A stretch of DNA of 13,120 bases from an uncultured Eubacteriales bacterium (GCA_900545085.1 UQXU01000049.1:1-13120); one strand, 5' to 3'; shown: positions 1-5,629, counted from the stretch's first letter. Program-made: numbers and translations. The notes: generated by a model from the letters alone, not told the origin.

Positions 1-728
1 TGATGTGCGAAATGTTAGGCAAATCGGACGGGTTCTGTCTGGGGCTCGGCGGTTCTCTCCATATAGTAGACAAGGAGACGGGAGGTCTTTTCGCCAACGG
101 CGTAGTCGGCCCCGTGCTTCCCATGTCCGCCGGAGCGGCTCTCGCTCTGAAAATGGACAAAAAGAATCGCGTCTGCATATGTTTCTTCGGTGACGGAACT
201 TCAAATTCAGGTATGTTCCACGAAGCGTTAAACATGACGGCTCTATGGAAGCTTCCCGTCATATACATATGCGAGAACAACCTTTACGGTATGTCCACGC
301 CCGTGAGCAAGTCAACCGCCGGAGGCGCAGTCGCTCCGCGAGGCGCGGCTTACGGCATTCCTTCATGCGAAATAGACGGAAACGACGTCCTCGCTGTGTA
401 CTCGGCTGCAACAGAGGCCATACGGCGCGCACGCGCCGGCGAGGGCGCAACTCTGATCGAAGCGCACACTTATAGATACAGAGGCCACTCTAAATCCGAC
501 CGTTTGACATATCGCACAAGAGAAGAAGAAGCCGCCGCGCACAAGAACGACCCTATAGACAGATTCGTTCGCTATCTTTCCTCTAAAATAGACGAAAGCG
601 AGCTTAGTCTCATAAGAGATAAAGCTCAGGGAGAAATAGAAAATGCCGCCAAAGCCGCTCTTTCCGCACCTTGGCCGACATTCGAGCAGGCTGAAAGGCT
701 GGTATACGCCGGAGGGAAATATGAGTAA
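1..728 (+). CDS. acoA: TPP-dependent acetoin/2-oxo acid dehydrogenase E1 alpha subunit (5' partial)
   Basis: Alpha chain of a thiamine-pyrophosphate-dependent E1 enzyme (acetoin dehydrogenase or pyruvate-dehydrogenase-like), which decarboxylates or cleaves the substrate and passes the acyl unit to a lipoyl E2. The frame begins at base 3 and is open to the left edge. The visible 241 residues start at the family's 'MLGK..G...G.GGSLHI' region, so I infer that roughly 80-90 N-terminal residues lie outside the window and that the first visible Met is internal. The TPP/Mg2+ motif runs from GDG (residues 63-65) to ENN (91-93). The phosphorylation-loop-like TYRYRGHSKSD lies at 156-166. The stop overlaps the beta start by 8 nt, so the two are translationally coupled. 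The acetoin assignment rests on overall resemblance to clostridial AcoA. Pyruvate or branched-chain substrates cannot be excluded. Confidence 0.85.
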   Translation, partial: MCEMLGKSDGFCLGLGGSLHIVDKETGGLFANGVVGPVLPMSAGAALALKMDKKNRVCICFFGDGTSNSGMFHEALNMTALWKLPVIYICENNLYGMSTPVSKSTAGGAVAPRGAAYGIPSCEIDGNDVLAVYSAATEAIRRARAGEGATLIEAHTYRYRGHSKSDRLTYRTREEEAAAHKNDPIDRFVRYLSSKIDESELSLIRDKAQGEIENAAKAALSAPWPTFEQAERLVYAGGKYE

Positions 729-1704
729 AATCAGCTACAAACAAGCTGTATCTGACGCACTCCGCGAGGAGATGCTCAGAGATGACAAAGTTTTCATAAT
801 GGGCGAGGACATCGCGGTATACGGAGGAAGCTACGGCATAACAGCCGGCTTTTTAGAAGAATTCGGCGAACAGAGGGTTATAGACACTCCGATAGCAGAA
901 TCCGGCTTCACTAACATGGCAGTAGGCGCTGCGCTCTGCGGATATCGTCCGATAGTCGAATATATGTTTGCGGATTTTGTTTCCGTATGTATAGACGCAA
1001 TAGTAAACCAGGCGGCCAAAACCCACTTCATGACAGGTGGACAATTCTCCGCTCCCATAGTAATGAGAACGCCTTGCTGCGGAGGAACAGGAGCCGCAGC
1101 TCAGCACTCTCAGGCATTCGAAGCGTGGTTTGCTCATACTCCCGGATTGAAAGTCATACTGCCCTCCAACCCATACGACGCCAAAGGGCTTCTGAAAGCG
1201 GCCATACGCGACGACAATCCCGTAATCTTTTATGAACACAAGCTTTTATACGAAAACGAGGGCGAGGTTCCGGACGGAGATTATATCGTAGAAATAGGCA
1301 AGGCTAATGTCGTCCGGGAAGGCACGGACGTCACGCTCATTTCATACTCTCTTACGCTTCTGCAATGCCTTAAGGCTGCCGAAGAGCTTGCAAAACTCGG
1401 CATAAGCGCACATGTTTTGGATCTGCGTACAGTCAGCCCGCTGGACAGACCCGCCATAATAGCGGCAGCGAAAAAAACAGGGCGCGTCCTCATAGTTCAC
1501 GAAGCCGTAACATATTTCGGAGTAGGAGCGGAAGTGGCAAGCGCCATTTGCGAAAGCGACGCCCTATTCTCGCTGAAAGCCCCCGTGCGCAGACTCGGCT
1601 CCGCTTATATGCCCGTTCCGTTCTCAAAACCCATAGAGCAGCAGGCTCTCCCGCAGATAGACGACATCGTGCGCGAAGCTGTAAGGCTTTACAAATATTG
1701 CTAA
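721..1704 (+). CDS. acoB: TPP-dependent acetoin/2-oxo acid dehydrogenase E1 beta subunit
   Basis: Beta chain of the same alpha2beta2 E1 enzyme, 327 residues, the usual family length. I chose ATG 721 over the upstream in-frame ATG 643 because the protein then starts MSKISYKQA, as family members do, and GGAGG at 711-715 is correctly spaced. The start sits inside ATGAGTAA shared with the alpha stop. Visible features are MGEDIAVYGG (27-36), TPIAESGF with the conserved TPP-contacting Glu at 60, and the QHSQ active-site segment with His129. The C-terminal half is a transketolase-C-type domain, with DLRTVSPLD and HEAVTYFG motifs. No E2, E3 or lipoate gene follows; a LysR gene with its own promoter comes next. 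The complex must therefore borrow E2/E3 from elsewhere, or those genes lie upstream. Confidence 0.88.
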   Translation: MSKISYKQAVSDALREEMLRDDKVFIMGEDIAVYGGSYGITAGFLEEFGEQRVIDTPIAESGFTNMAVGAALCGYRPIVEYMFADFVSVCIDAIVNQAAKTHFMTGGQFSAPIVMRTPCCGGTGAAAQHSQAFEAWFAHTPGLKVILPSNPYDAKGLLKAAIRDDNPVIFYEHKLLYENEGEVPDGDYIVEIGKANVVREGTDVTLISYSLTLLQCLKAAEELAKLGISAHVLDLRTVSPLDRPAIIAAAKKTGRVLIVHEAVTYFGVGAEVASAICESDALFSLKAPVRRLGSAYMPVPFSKPIEQQALPQIDDIVREAVRLYKYC

Positions 1705-1732
1705 TCATCCCTTAACCCCAAGCATAATTTGT

Positions 1733-1761
1733 TTGTATTTTGTTTATAAAGATGTTATAAT
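1733..1761 (+). promoter_or_regulatory. Candidate sigma70-type promoter of the LysR gene
   Basis: A perfect TATAAT at 1756-1761 is preceded by TTGTAT at 1733-1738 with a 17-bp spacer. It lies in the 111-bp gap after the E1 beta stop and 55 bp before the LysR start. It gives the regulator its own transcription unit even though it is co-directional with the E1 genes. Confidence 0.6.
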
Positions 1762-1794
1762 GTAATTTGCGCAGGATAACCCTGCATAAATTAC
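1762..1794. promoter_or_regulatory. 33-bp dyad at the LysR transcription start (candidate operator)
   Basis: GTAATTTGCGCAGG (1762-1775) and CCTGCATAAATTAC (1781-1794) are complementary at 12 of 14 positions around a 5-nt centre. The dyad begins immediately after the -10 box, so it covers the expected start site. There is no T-run behind it, so a terminator is unlikely. LysR proteins often repress their own gene from such sites, so this is a candidate autoregulatory operator. It could also form a 5'-UTR hairpin upstream of the Shine-Dalgarno. Confidence 0.55.
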
Positions 1795-1815
1795 ACCCCT
1801 GCTATAGGAGATCAT

Positions 1816-2754
1816 ATGAATACGCTTCACTTTAAGTATGCCGTGGAAGTCGAACGTACTCGTTCCATTACTCAGGCGGCAGAAAATCTTTATATGGCGC
1901 AGCCCAACCTCAGCAAAGCGATTAAAGAACTGGAAGACAATTTGGGTATCACAATTTTTGAACGCACATCTAAAGGTACCATCCCCACTGTAAAAGGCGC
2001 AGAATTTCTCAAATACGCAAAAAATATACTCTCGCAGATAGACAAGATGAAGTCGCTTTACATACCGGACGATCCCCATAGGCAGACTTTCAGCGTATCT
2101 ATTCCGCGCAGCAGCTATATCGCCGCCAGTTTCACCTCTCTTGCGTCTGAGCTGGACACGCGCAACGAAATGCACCTCAATATTATAGAGACCAATTCTA
2201 TGAAAACTATAAGCCATGTTGCAAAAGGCGAATATAACCTCGGCGTCGTGAGATATCAAATTGAATACGAAAACTATTTTCTGGATTATATAGCAGAAAA
2301 AGGGCTCGTTCACGAATCCGTTTGGGAATTTGACTATCTCGTACTGATGAGCGCGCACCATAACCTCGCATATACTCCAAAGCTGACTGATAAAGACCTT
2401 GCAGACTGTGTAGAAATACTGCACGGAGATACCTCCATCCCCTACGTTCCGCAGTCCGAGCTGAGCCGACCGGAAGATATCGGCACGGGGAAAAAAAGCA
2501 TATACGTATATGAGCGGGCTAATCAATTTACTCTTCTTACTAATATTGAATCTTCCTATATGTGGGTGTCTCCCATCCCCAAAGACGTAATGGATAGGTA
2601 CGGTTTGGTGCAGCGCAGATGCAAAGCTAAGCACCAGCGTTACAAAGACATTTTAGTATACCGCAAAGGATATACGCTCTCCAATCTCGACAAAAAATTT
2701 ATAGATAAACTTTTTGAAAGAAAAAATGAAGTAGCCTTCTGCGATTATATATAA
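1816..2754 (+). CDS. LysR-family transcriptional regulator
   Basis: DNA-binding regulator of 312 residues, normal LysR length. The N-terminal winged helix-turn-helix covers about residues 1-60, with the helix-turn-helix SITQAAENLYMAQPNLSKAI (17-36) and the wing segment LFERT-like IFERTSKG (47-54). The C-terminal co-inducer-binding region (about 90-300) is divergent. The start is supported by AGGAG at 1806-1810, 5 nt before ATG. It lies between the E1 pair and the alcohol dehydrogenase, all on the same strand, so its targets may be either neighbour. The ligand cannot be read from sequence. It has its own promoter and a dyad that suggests autoregulation. Confidence 0.9.
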   Translation: MNTLHFKYAVEVERTRSITQAAENLYMAQPNLSKAIKELEDNLGITIFERTSKGTIPTVKGAEFLKYAKNILSQIDKMKSLYIPDDPHRQTFSVSIPRSSYIAASFTSLASELDTRNEMHLNIIETNSMKTISHVAKGEYNLGVVRYQIEYENYFLDYIAEKGLVHESVWEFDYLVLMSAHHNLAYTPKLTDKDLADCVEILHGDTSIPYVPQSELSRPEDIGTGKKSIYVYERANQFTLLTNIESSYMWVSPIPKDVMDRYGLVQRRCKAKHQRYKDILVYRKGYTLSNLDKKFIDKLFERKNEVAFCDYI

Positions 2755-2767
2755 TGGGAATGCGCTT

Positions 2768-2801
2768 AAAATGCATTATAAATTATCTAATCTTGCATTT
2801 T
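2768..2801 (+). terminator. Weak AT-rich terminator-like hairpin after the LysR gene
   Basis: AAAATGCA (2768-2775) pairs with TGCATTTT (2794-2801) around an 18-nt loop, 13 bp after the stop. The T-run is part of the stem and the stem is AT-rich. It is a plausible but weak intrinsic terminator. Confidence 0.35.
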
Positions 2802-2903
2802 ATCCTGGAATTATGACGTTTAATCACAAATCGCCAAGTATTTCATATAGTTCCTTATCGCCTATTTTACGGCATTTTCACATCCTTCACCCAAGTTTCA
2901 TAT

Positions 2904-2939
2904 AAGCATATCAGCTGCAGTATGTTGATATGCTTTTTT
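2904..2939 (+). repeat. Hairpin element A (AAGCATATCA / TGATATGCTT plus T-run)
   Basis: Perfect 10-bp arms at 2904-2913 and 2926-2935 enclose a 12-nt loop and run into six Ts, so it can act as an intrinsic terminator on the plus strand. The segment 2921-2938 (TATGTTGATATGCTTTTT) is repeated exactly at 4559-4576, in a hairpin with the same arm core and the same loop length. It lies just upstream of the alcohol dehydrogenase promoter, so it may insulate that promoter from LysR read-through. Confidence 0.6.
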
Positions 2940-2943
2940 CATA

Positions 2944-2973
2944 TTTTTGTTTCTCCGCACGACTTATTATAAT
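2944..2973 (+). promoter_or_regulatory. Candidate promoter of the alcohol dehydrogenase gene
   Basis: TATAAT at 2968-2973 is perfect. The -35 is imperfect: TTTTTG (2944-2949) with an 18-bp spacer, or TTGTTT (2947-2952) with a short 15-bp spacer. The expected start site falls in the dyad at 2979-2994. Confidence 0.5.
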
Positions 2974-2978
2974 AAGCT

Positions 2979-2994
2979 TGTGCTGAACAGCACA
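2979..2994. promoter_or_regulatory. 16-bp perfect dyad at the adh start site (candidate Rex-like operator)
   Basis: TGTGCTGAACAGCACA has perfect 7-bp arms around AA and lies 5 bp after the -10 box. Its outer TGTG-N8-CACA spacing equals that of the Rex consensus TTGTGAA-N4-TTCACAA, but the inner AA/TT of each half-site is changed to CT/AG. Repression of an alcohol dehydrogenase by Rex would be typical, so a Rex or other dimeric repressor site is inferred. Confidence 0.5.
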
Positions 2995-3025
2995 TACACC
3001 AACGGTCAACAGGAGGTTTTTATCA

Positions 3026-4216
3026 ATGGCAAGATTTACTTTACCCAGAGATTTGTACCACGGCGAAAATGCACTCGAAGCTTTGTCTGCACTCTCAGGC
3101 AAAAAAGCGTTCGTCGTCGTAGGCGGCGGCAGCATGAAGCGTTTCGGTTTCCTAGATAAAGTAGTAGCTCTGCTTGAAAAAGCAGGAATGGAGGTCAAGC
3201 TTTTTGAAGGAGTCGAGCCGGACCCCAGCGTGGATACGGTCATGCGCGGAGCGGAAGAAATGACCAAATTCGAGCCGGACTGGATCGTAGCTATCGGCGG
3301 CGGTTCTCCTATAGACGCCGCGAAAGCAATGTGGACATTCTATGAATACCCCGACGTAACCTTTGAGTCCCTCTGCACACCTTTCAACTTCCCGCCTCTG
3401 CGCACTAAAGCTCAATTCTGCGCTATCCCATCTACATCCGGTACAGCTACCGAAGTCACGGCTTTCTCCGTAATCACAGATTACAAATCAGGCATAAAAT
3501 ATCCCCTCGCCGACTTTAACATAACTCCCGATGTAGCCATCGTAGATCCCGCTTTGGCTGAAACGATGCCGCCTAAGCTGACAGCGCATACGGGCATGGA
3601 TGCTCTTACTCATGCTATCGAAGCCTATGTATCTACAATCCACTGCGATTATACAGACTCATGCGCTCTACATGCTATCGCAATGATAGACAAGTATCTC
3701 ATAGCATCCTACAACGGAGATAAAGAAGCTCGCGCGCGTATGCATAACGCGCAATGCCTCGCAGGTATGGCTTTCTCCAACGCTCTGCTCGGCATAGTCC
3801 ATTCCATGGCTCATAAAACAGGAGCGGCTTATTCCGGAGGACATATAGTACACGGATGTGCAAACGCTATGTACCTGCCCAAGGTAATTAAGTTCAACGC
3901 CGCAGAACCCGAAGCTAACAAGCGCTATGCGGAAATCGCAGCTCACATTCATCTCCCCGGCGAGACAGACAGCGAACTCACAGCCTCCCTCATCGCTCAC
4001 ATTAACGATATGAACAAGGCTCTCGGCATTCCGTCCTGCATAAAAGAATACGAAAACGGAATAATCGACGAAAAAGAATTTCTTGATAAGCTCGATGAAG
4101 TAGCCGCAAACGCGGTCGGCGACGCCTGCACAGGCTCCAACCCGCGCGCTATCCTGCCCGAACATATGGCTGAGCTGCTCAAATGCTGCTTCTACGATCT
4201 CGAAGTTAACTTCTAA
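3026..4216 (+). CDS. Iron-containing (group III) alcohol dehydrogenase
   Basis: Cytoplasmic NAD(P)-dependent alcohol/aldehyde oxidoreductase of the Fe-ADH family, 396 residues, typical length. AGGAGG at 3011-3016 precedes ATG by 9 nt. The N-terminal dinucleotide domain carries GGGS (33-36) followed by MK, and GGGSPIDAAK (91-100). The metal site is formed by Asp192 and His196 (GMDALTHAIEAY), His259 (IVHSMAHK) and a His in GGHIVHG (His273 or His276). The segment GGHIVHGCANA is extended relative to the common PHGVANA, so which His binds metal is uncertain. GGGSMK after the first strand resembles NADPH-using relatives such as YqhD/BdhA, so NADPH preference is inferred. The substrate (ethanol, butanol, a diol or another alcohol) cannot be decided. 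It is a single-gene unit with its own promoter and terminator. Confidence 0.93.
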   Translation: MARFTLPRDLYHGENALEALSALSGKKAFVVVGGGSMKRFGFLDKVVALLEKAGMEVKLFEGVEPDPSVDTVMRGAEEMTKFEPDWIVAIGGGSPIDAAKAMWTFYEYPDVTFESLCTPFNFPPLRTKAQFCAIPSTSGTATEVTAFSVITDYKSGIKYPLADFNITPDVAIVDPALAETMPPKLTAHTGMDALTHAIEAYVSTIHCDYTDSCALHAIAMIDKYLIASYNGDKEARARMHNAQCLAGMAFSNALLGIVHSMAHKTGAAYSGGHIVHGCANAMYLPKVIKFNAAEPEANKRYAEIAAHIHLPGETDSELTASLIAHINDMNKALGIPSCIKEYENGIIDEKEFLDKLDEVAANAVGDACTGSNPRAILPEHMAELLKCCFYDLEVNF

Positions 4217-4254
4217 ACAAAATTCGCTGATAAAAAACTCTATAAACGGGATAC

Positions 4255-4279
4255 GGGGGGTATCAATCCCCCCTTTTTT
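4255..4279 (+). terminator. Intrinsic terminator of the alcohol dehydrogenase gene
   Basis: GGGGGG (4255-4260) pairs with CCCCCC (4268-4273) around a 7-nt loop and is followed directly by TTTTTT. It lies 38 bp after the stop codon. Confidence 0.88.
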
Positions 4280-4353
4280 AATAATTGACAATATACTAAG
4301 CCTGTTCATTCATAAGCACCCTATTGCATGCGGCAGACGCCTATGATTAGCAT

Positions 4354-4393
4354 AAAAAACGAATAAAGCATTTTGCATTTTTTCATTCGTTTT
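4354..4393 (-). terminator. Terminator-like hairpin, best read on the minus strand
   Basis: AAAACGAAT (4356-4364) and ATTCGTTTT (4385-4393) are perfectly complementary around a 20-nt loop. On the minus strand the distal arm runs into six Ts, and the hairpin starts 6 nt after the stop of the minus-strand remnant at 4400-4552. That placement is what a gene's own terminator would have. On the plus strand the T-run is shorter. Confidence 0.45.
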
Positions 4394-4399
4394 CTAAAT

Positions 4400-4552
4400 T
4401 TAGTCGCCTAAGGCTGCCGCAATATATATCCGCGCCATCCCGGTCATATTTAAATCCATATGACCAAAAAGCGCAGTTTCACTTGTAAAGCCACGCTCTT
4501 TCAGTATTTTGCACGTTCTTTCCGCCATCAGCAAGAGTTGCCCGCATATCAT
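4400..4552 (-). pseudogene. Small ORF or 3' gene remnant (50 aa), family not recognised
   Basis: Open frame from ATG 4552 to TAA 4400. The predicted peptide looks like real protein rather than noise: a charged helix-like stretch (AERTCKILKERGF, residues 10-22) followed by LFGHMDLNMTG (28-38) and ARIYIAAALGD (40-50). A terminator-like hairpin follows the stop within 6 nt. There is no Shine-Dalgarno before the ATG. An in-frame TAA lies immediately upstream, and the start overlaps an arm of hairpin element B. The most likely reading is the C-terminal remnant of a gene whose 5' part was lost or replaced. A genuine small protein is the alternative. I do not recognise the family. Confidence 0.35.
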
Positions 4553-4576
4553 TTACATTATGTTGATATGCTTTTT
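4544..4576 (+). repeat. Hairpin element B (GCATATCA / TGATATGC plus T-run)
   Basis: Perfect 8-bp arms at 4544-4551 and 4564-4571 enclose a 12-nt loop and run into five Ts. Arms, loop length, loop end (TATGT) and T-run match hairpin element A at 2904-2939; 4559-4576 is identical to 2921-2938. A TATTATAAT box follows about 30 bp downstream in both copies (4604-4612 here; TTATTATAAT at 2965-2973 in A). Confidence 0.6.
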
Positions 4577-4633
4577 ATATATTTCTCACATTTTTTATGG
4601 AGGTATTATAATTCTACTATAGAAAACTGTTAG

Positions 4634-4707
4634 ACACCCTAAATTTATACATAATATATACTATAAACGAAATAGCTTTTACCCATATTACATTAGAATT
4701 AGGGTGT
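4634..4707. repeat. Inverted repeat ACACCCTAA...TTAGGGTGT around an AT-rich core
   Basis: ACACCCTAA (4634-4642) and TTAGGGTGT (4699-4707) are perfect complements separated by 56 bp of very AT-rich sequence. Allowing one bulged A, pairing extends inward by three more bases. It could be the ends of a very small decayed mobile element, or a long-loop RNA or regulatory dyad. No target-site duplication is obvious at the outer edges. Confidence 0.4.
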
Positions 4708-4882
4708 TCGGTTTTGACGACGCTTGCTTGCTTGTGAAACAATCATAGCTGAGATATATATAATGATATACAGCATTACACAGCGTATTAAAACGACGTT
4801 AACACGATGTGTTGCCTTATTATTTGGAATAAATAACTATTGAAATACACATCGAAAGTTTCTATTATTAAAATATCACTTT

Positions 4883-4902
4883 TGCACTATATAATATGTG
4901 CA
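4883..4902 (+). promoter_or_regulatory. Candidate rex promoter -10 box inside a dyad
   Basis: TATAAT at 4890-4895 lies centrally between TGCAC (4883-4887) and GTGCA (4898-4902). No good -35 is present; ATTAAA at 4867-4872 has 17-bp spacing. A regulator bound to the dyad would cover the -10 box. Transcription would start near 4902-4906, giving a rex leader of about 95 nt. Confidence 0.42.
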
Positions 4903-4911
4903 GAAGCGTTT

Positions 4912-4995
4912 AAATCGGCAAAGCTCCTTTATTCTAATTCCGCACCGAGATTTGGCTTAAGAGGTATAAGAAGATTTTCGCTTTGAAAGGAGCTT
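4912..4995 (+). promoter_or_regulatory. rex 5' leader with Shine-Dalgarno-masking complementarity
   Basis: AAGCTCCTTT (4921-4930) is a perfect 10-nt complement of AAAGGAGCTT (4986-4995), which contains the rex Shine-Dalgarno AAAGGAG (4986-4992). Two competing or additional pairings exist: CAAAGC (4919-4924) with GCTTTG (4980-4985), and AAATCGG (4912-4918) with CCGAGATTT (4945-4953, two bulged bases). The last pairing together with the Shine-Dalgarno pairing would make an H-type pseudoknot. Translational control of rex is inferred; no known riboswitch class was recognised. Confidence 0.45.
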
Positions 4996-4999
4996 CAAT

Positions 5000-5629
5000 A
5001 TGCACGAACCAGTACCTAAACCAACGCTCCAGCGTTTGCCGCTATATCTAGGATACCTGCATTCTCTTCCCAAGGAGGCAGGCTTTTACGTTTCAGCGTC
5101 TTCTATAGCACATGCATTGAGACTCCACGACGTTCTGGTGCGCAAAGATCTGGCGCTCATAAGCGAATGCGGCAAACCTAAAGTCGGATATAACATAGAG
5201 CAGCTCACCGTGGATATCGAACGAATTCTCGGATATGACAAAGACACGCACGCCGTTATGATCGGCACGGATAAAATGGCGGAGGCTCTTCTCTCTCACG
5301 ACTCACTGAGCTTCACAAGTCTTATAGTCGACTCTATATTCGACCCCACGGGCGATATGTGCGGAAATACCATGTGCGGCAGAGAGATACTCCCGATGAG
5401 CAAGCTGCCCAGTGCATATTACACCGGCGCCAGAGTCGGCATACTATGCGTTCCGGCGGAAGACGCGCAGCTCATCGCCTCTAAGATAGTCTCCTCAGGC
5501 ATAAGAGCTATCTGGAACTTCTCCCCGGCGCATTTGCAGGTTCCGAAGGATGTGTTTGTCCTAAACGACAGCATAGCGCCTTCATTTTCTAGTATATCGC
5601 GGTTTGTCAGATTCGGCTCTGATTCCTGA
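5000..5629 (+). CDS. rex: Redox-sensing transcriptional repressor Rex, divergent
   Basis: Dimeric NADH/NAD+-responsive repressor of fermentation genes, 209 residues, normal length. Start ATG 5000 has AAAGGAG 7 nt upstream. The N-terminal winged helix (about 7-75) keeps PKPTLQRLPLYLGYL (6-20), VRKDLA (47-52) and GKPKVGY (58-64). The Rossmann domain (about 83-185) is recognisable, including the ILCVPAEDAQ (148-157) and NFSPAHLQVP (173-182) segments. The nucleotide-binding loop normally written GxGxxG reads GTDKMA at 89-94, so two of three glycines are gone. The acidic end of the second strand (FD, 114-115) is kept. It lies 122 bp upstream of the hydrogenase operon on the same strand, which is a common Rex context. 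It may sense NADH weakly or not at all. Confidence 0.88.
   Translation: MHEPVPKPTLQRLPLYLGYLHSLPKEAGFYVSASSIAHALRLHDVLVRKDLALISECGKPKVGYNIEQLTVDIERILGYDKDTHAVMIGTDKMAEALLSHDSLSFTSLIVDSIFDPTGDMCGNTMCGREILPMSKLPSAYYTGARVGILCVPAEDAQLIASKIVSSGIRAIWNFSPAHLQVPKDVFVLNDSIAPSFSSISRFVRFGSDS

Larger units (their letters stand above)
4280..4999. other. 720-bp region without a full-length gene, rich in structure
   Basis: No ORF longer than about 50 codons in either strand looks coding. The region holds, in order: an outer GCGGCAG/CTGCCGC inverted repeat (4330-4336 and 4414-4420), a minus-strand terminator-like hairpin, a 50-codon minus-strand gene remnant, hairpin element B, a 9-bp inverted repeat around an AT-rich core, a CTTG triple repeat (4723-4734), a TTGTGAA half-site (4732-4738), a small AACAC/GTGTT dyad (4801-4813), and the rex promoter and leader. 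It is more AT-rich than the flanking genes, especially after 4560. Confidence 0.6.

Noticed and set aside
643..720. Upstream in-frame start for the E1 beta gene
   Set aside because: It would overlap the conserved end of E1 alpha by 86 nt and lacks a ribosome binding site. ATG 721 gives the family N-terminus.
1744..2634. 296-codon minus-strand ORF opposite the LysR gene
   Set aside because: It is wholly antisense to a clear LysR protein with a promoter and ribosome binding site. Its translation has no family motifs and its start has no Shine-Dalgarno.
3668..4309. 213-codon minus-strand ORF opposite the alcohol dehydrogenase
   Set aside because: It covers the metal-binding half of a conserved enzyme and runs across that gene's terminator, which makes it an unlikely gene.
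4607..4612. TATAAT after hairpin element B as a promoter
   Set aside because: There is no usable -35 at 16-19 bp and no gene follows within 380 bp. It was kept only as part of the duplicated hairpin observation.
4723..4734. CTTG triple tandem repeat as a phase-variable tract
   Set aside because: Only three units, not inside a gene and not between promoter elements, so there is too little to claim phase variation.
4801..4813. AACACGATGTGTT dyad as a Rex operator
   Set aside because: Arms are only 5 bp and the spacing does not fit TTGTGAA-N4-TTCACAA. It is likely coincidence in AT-rich sequence.
4280..4999. CRISPR array, tRNA or known riboswitch in the long gap
   Set aside because: No regularly spaced repeats, no tRNA-like cloverleaf or T-loop consensus, and no motif of a riboswitch class that I recognise.
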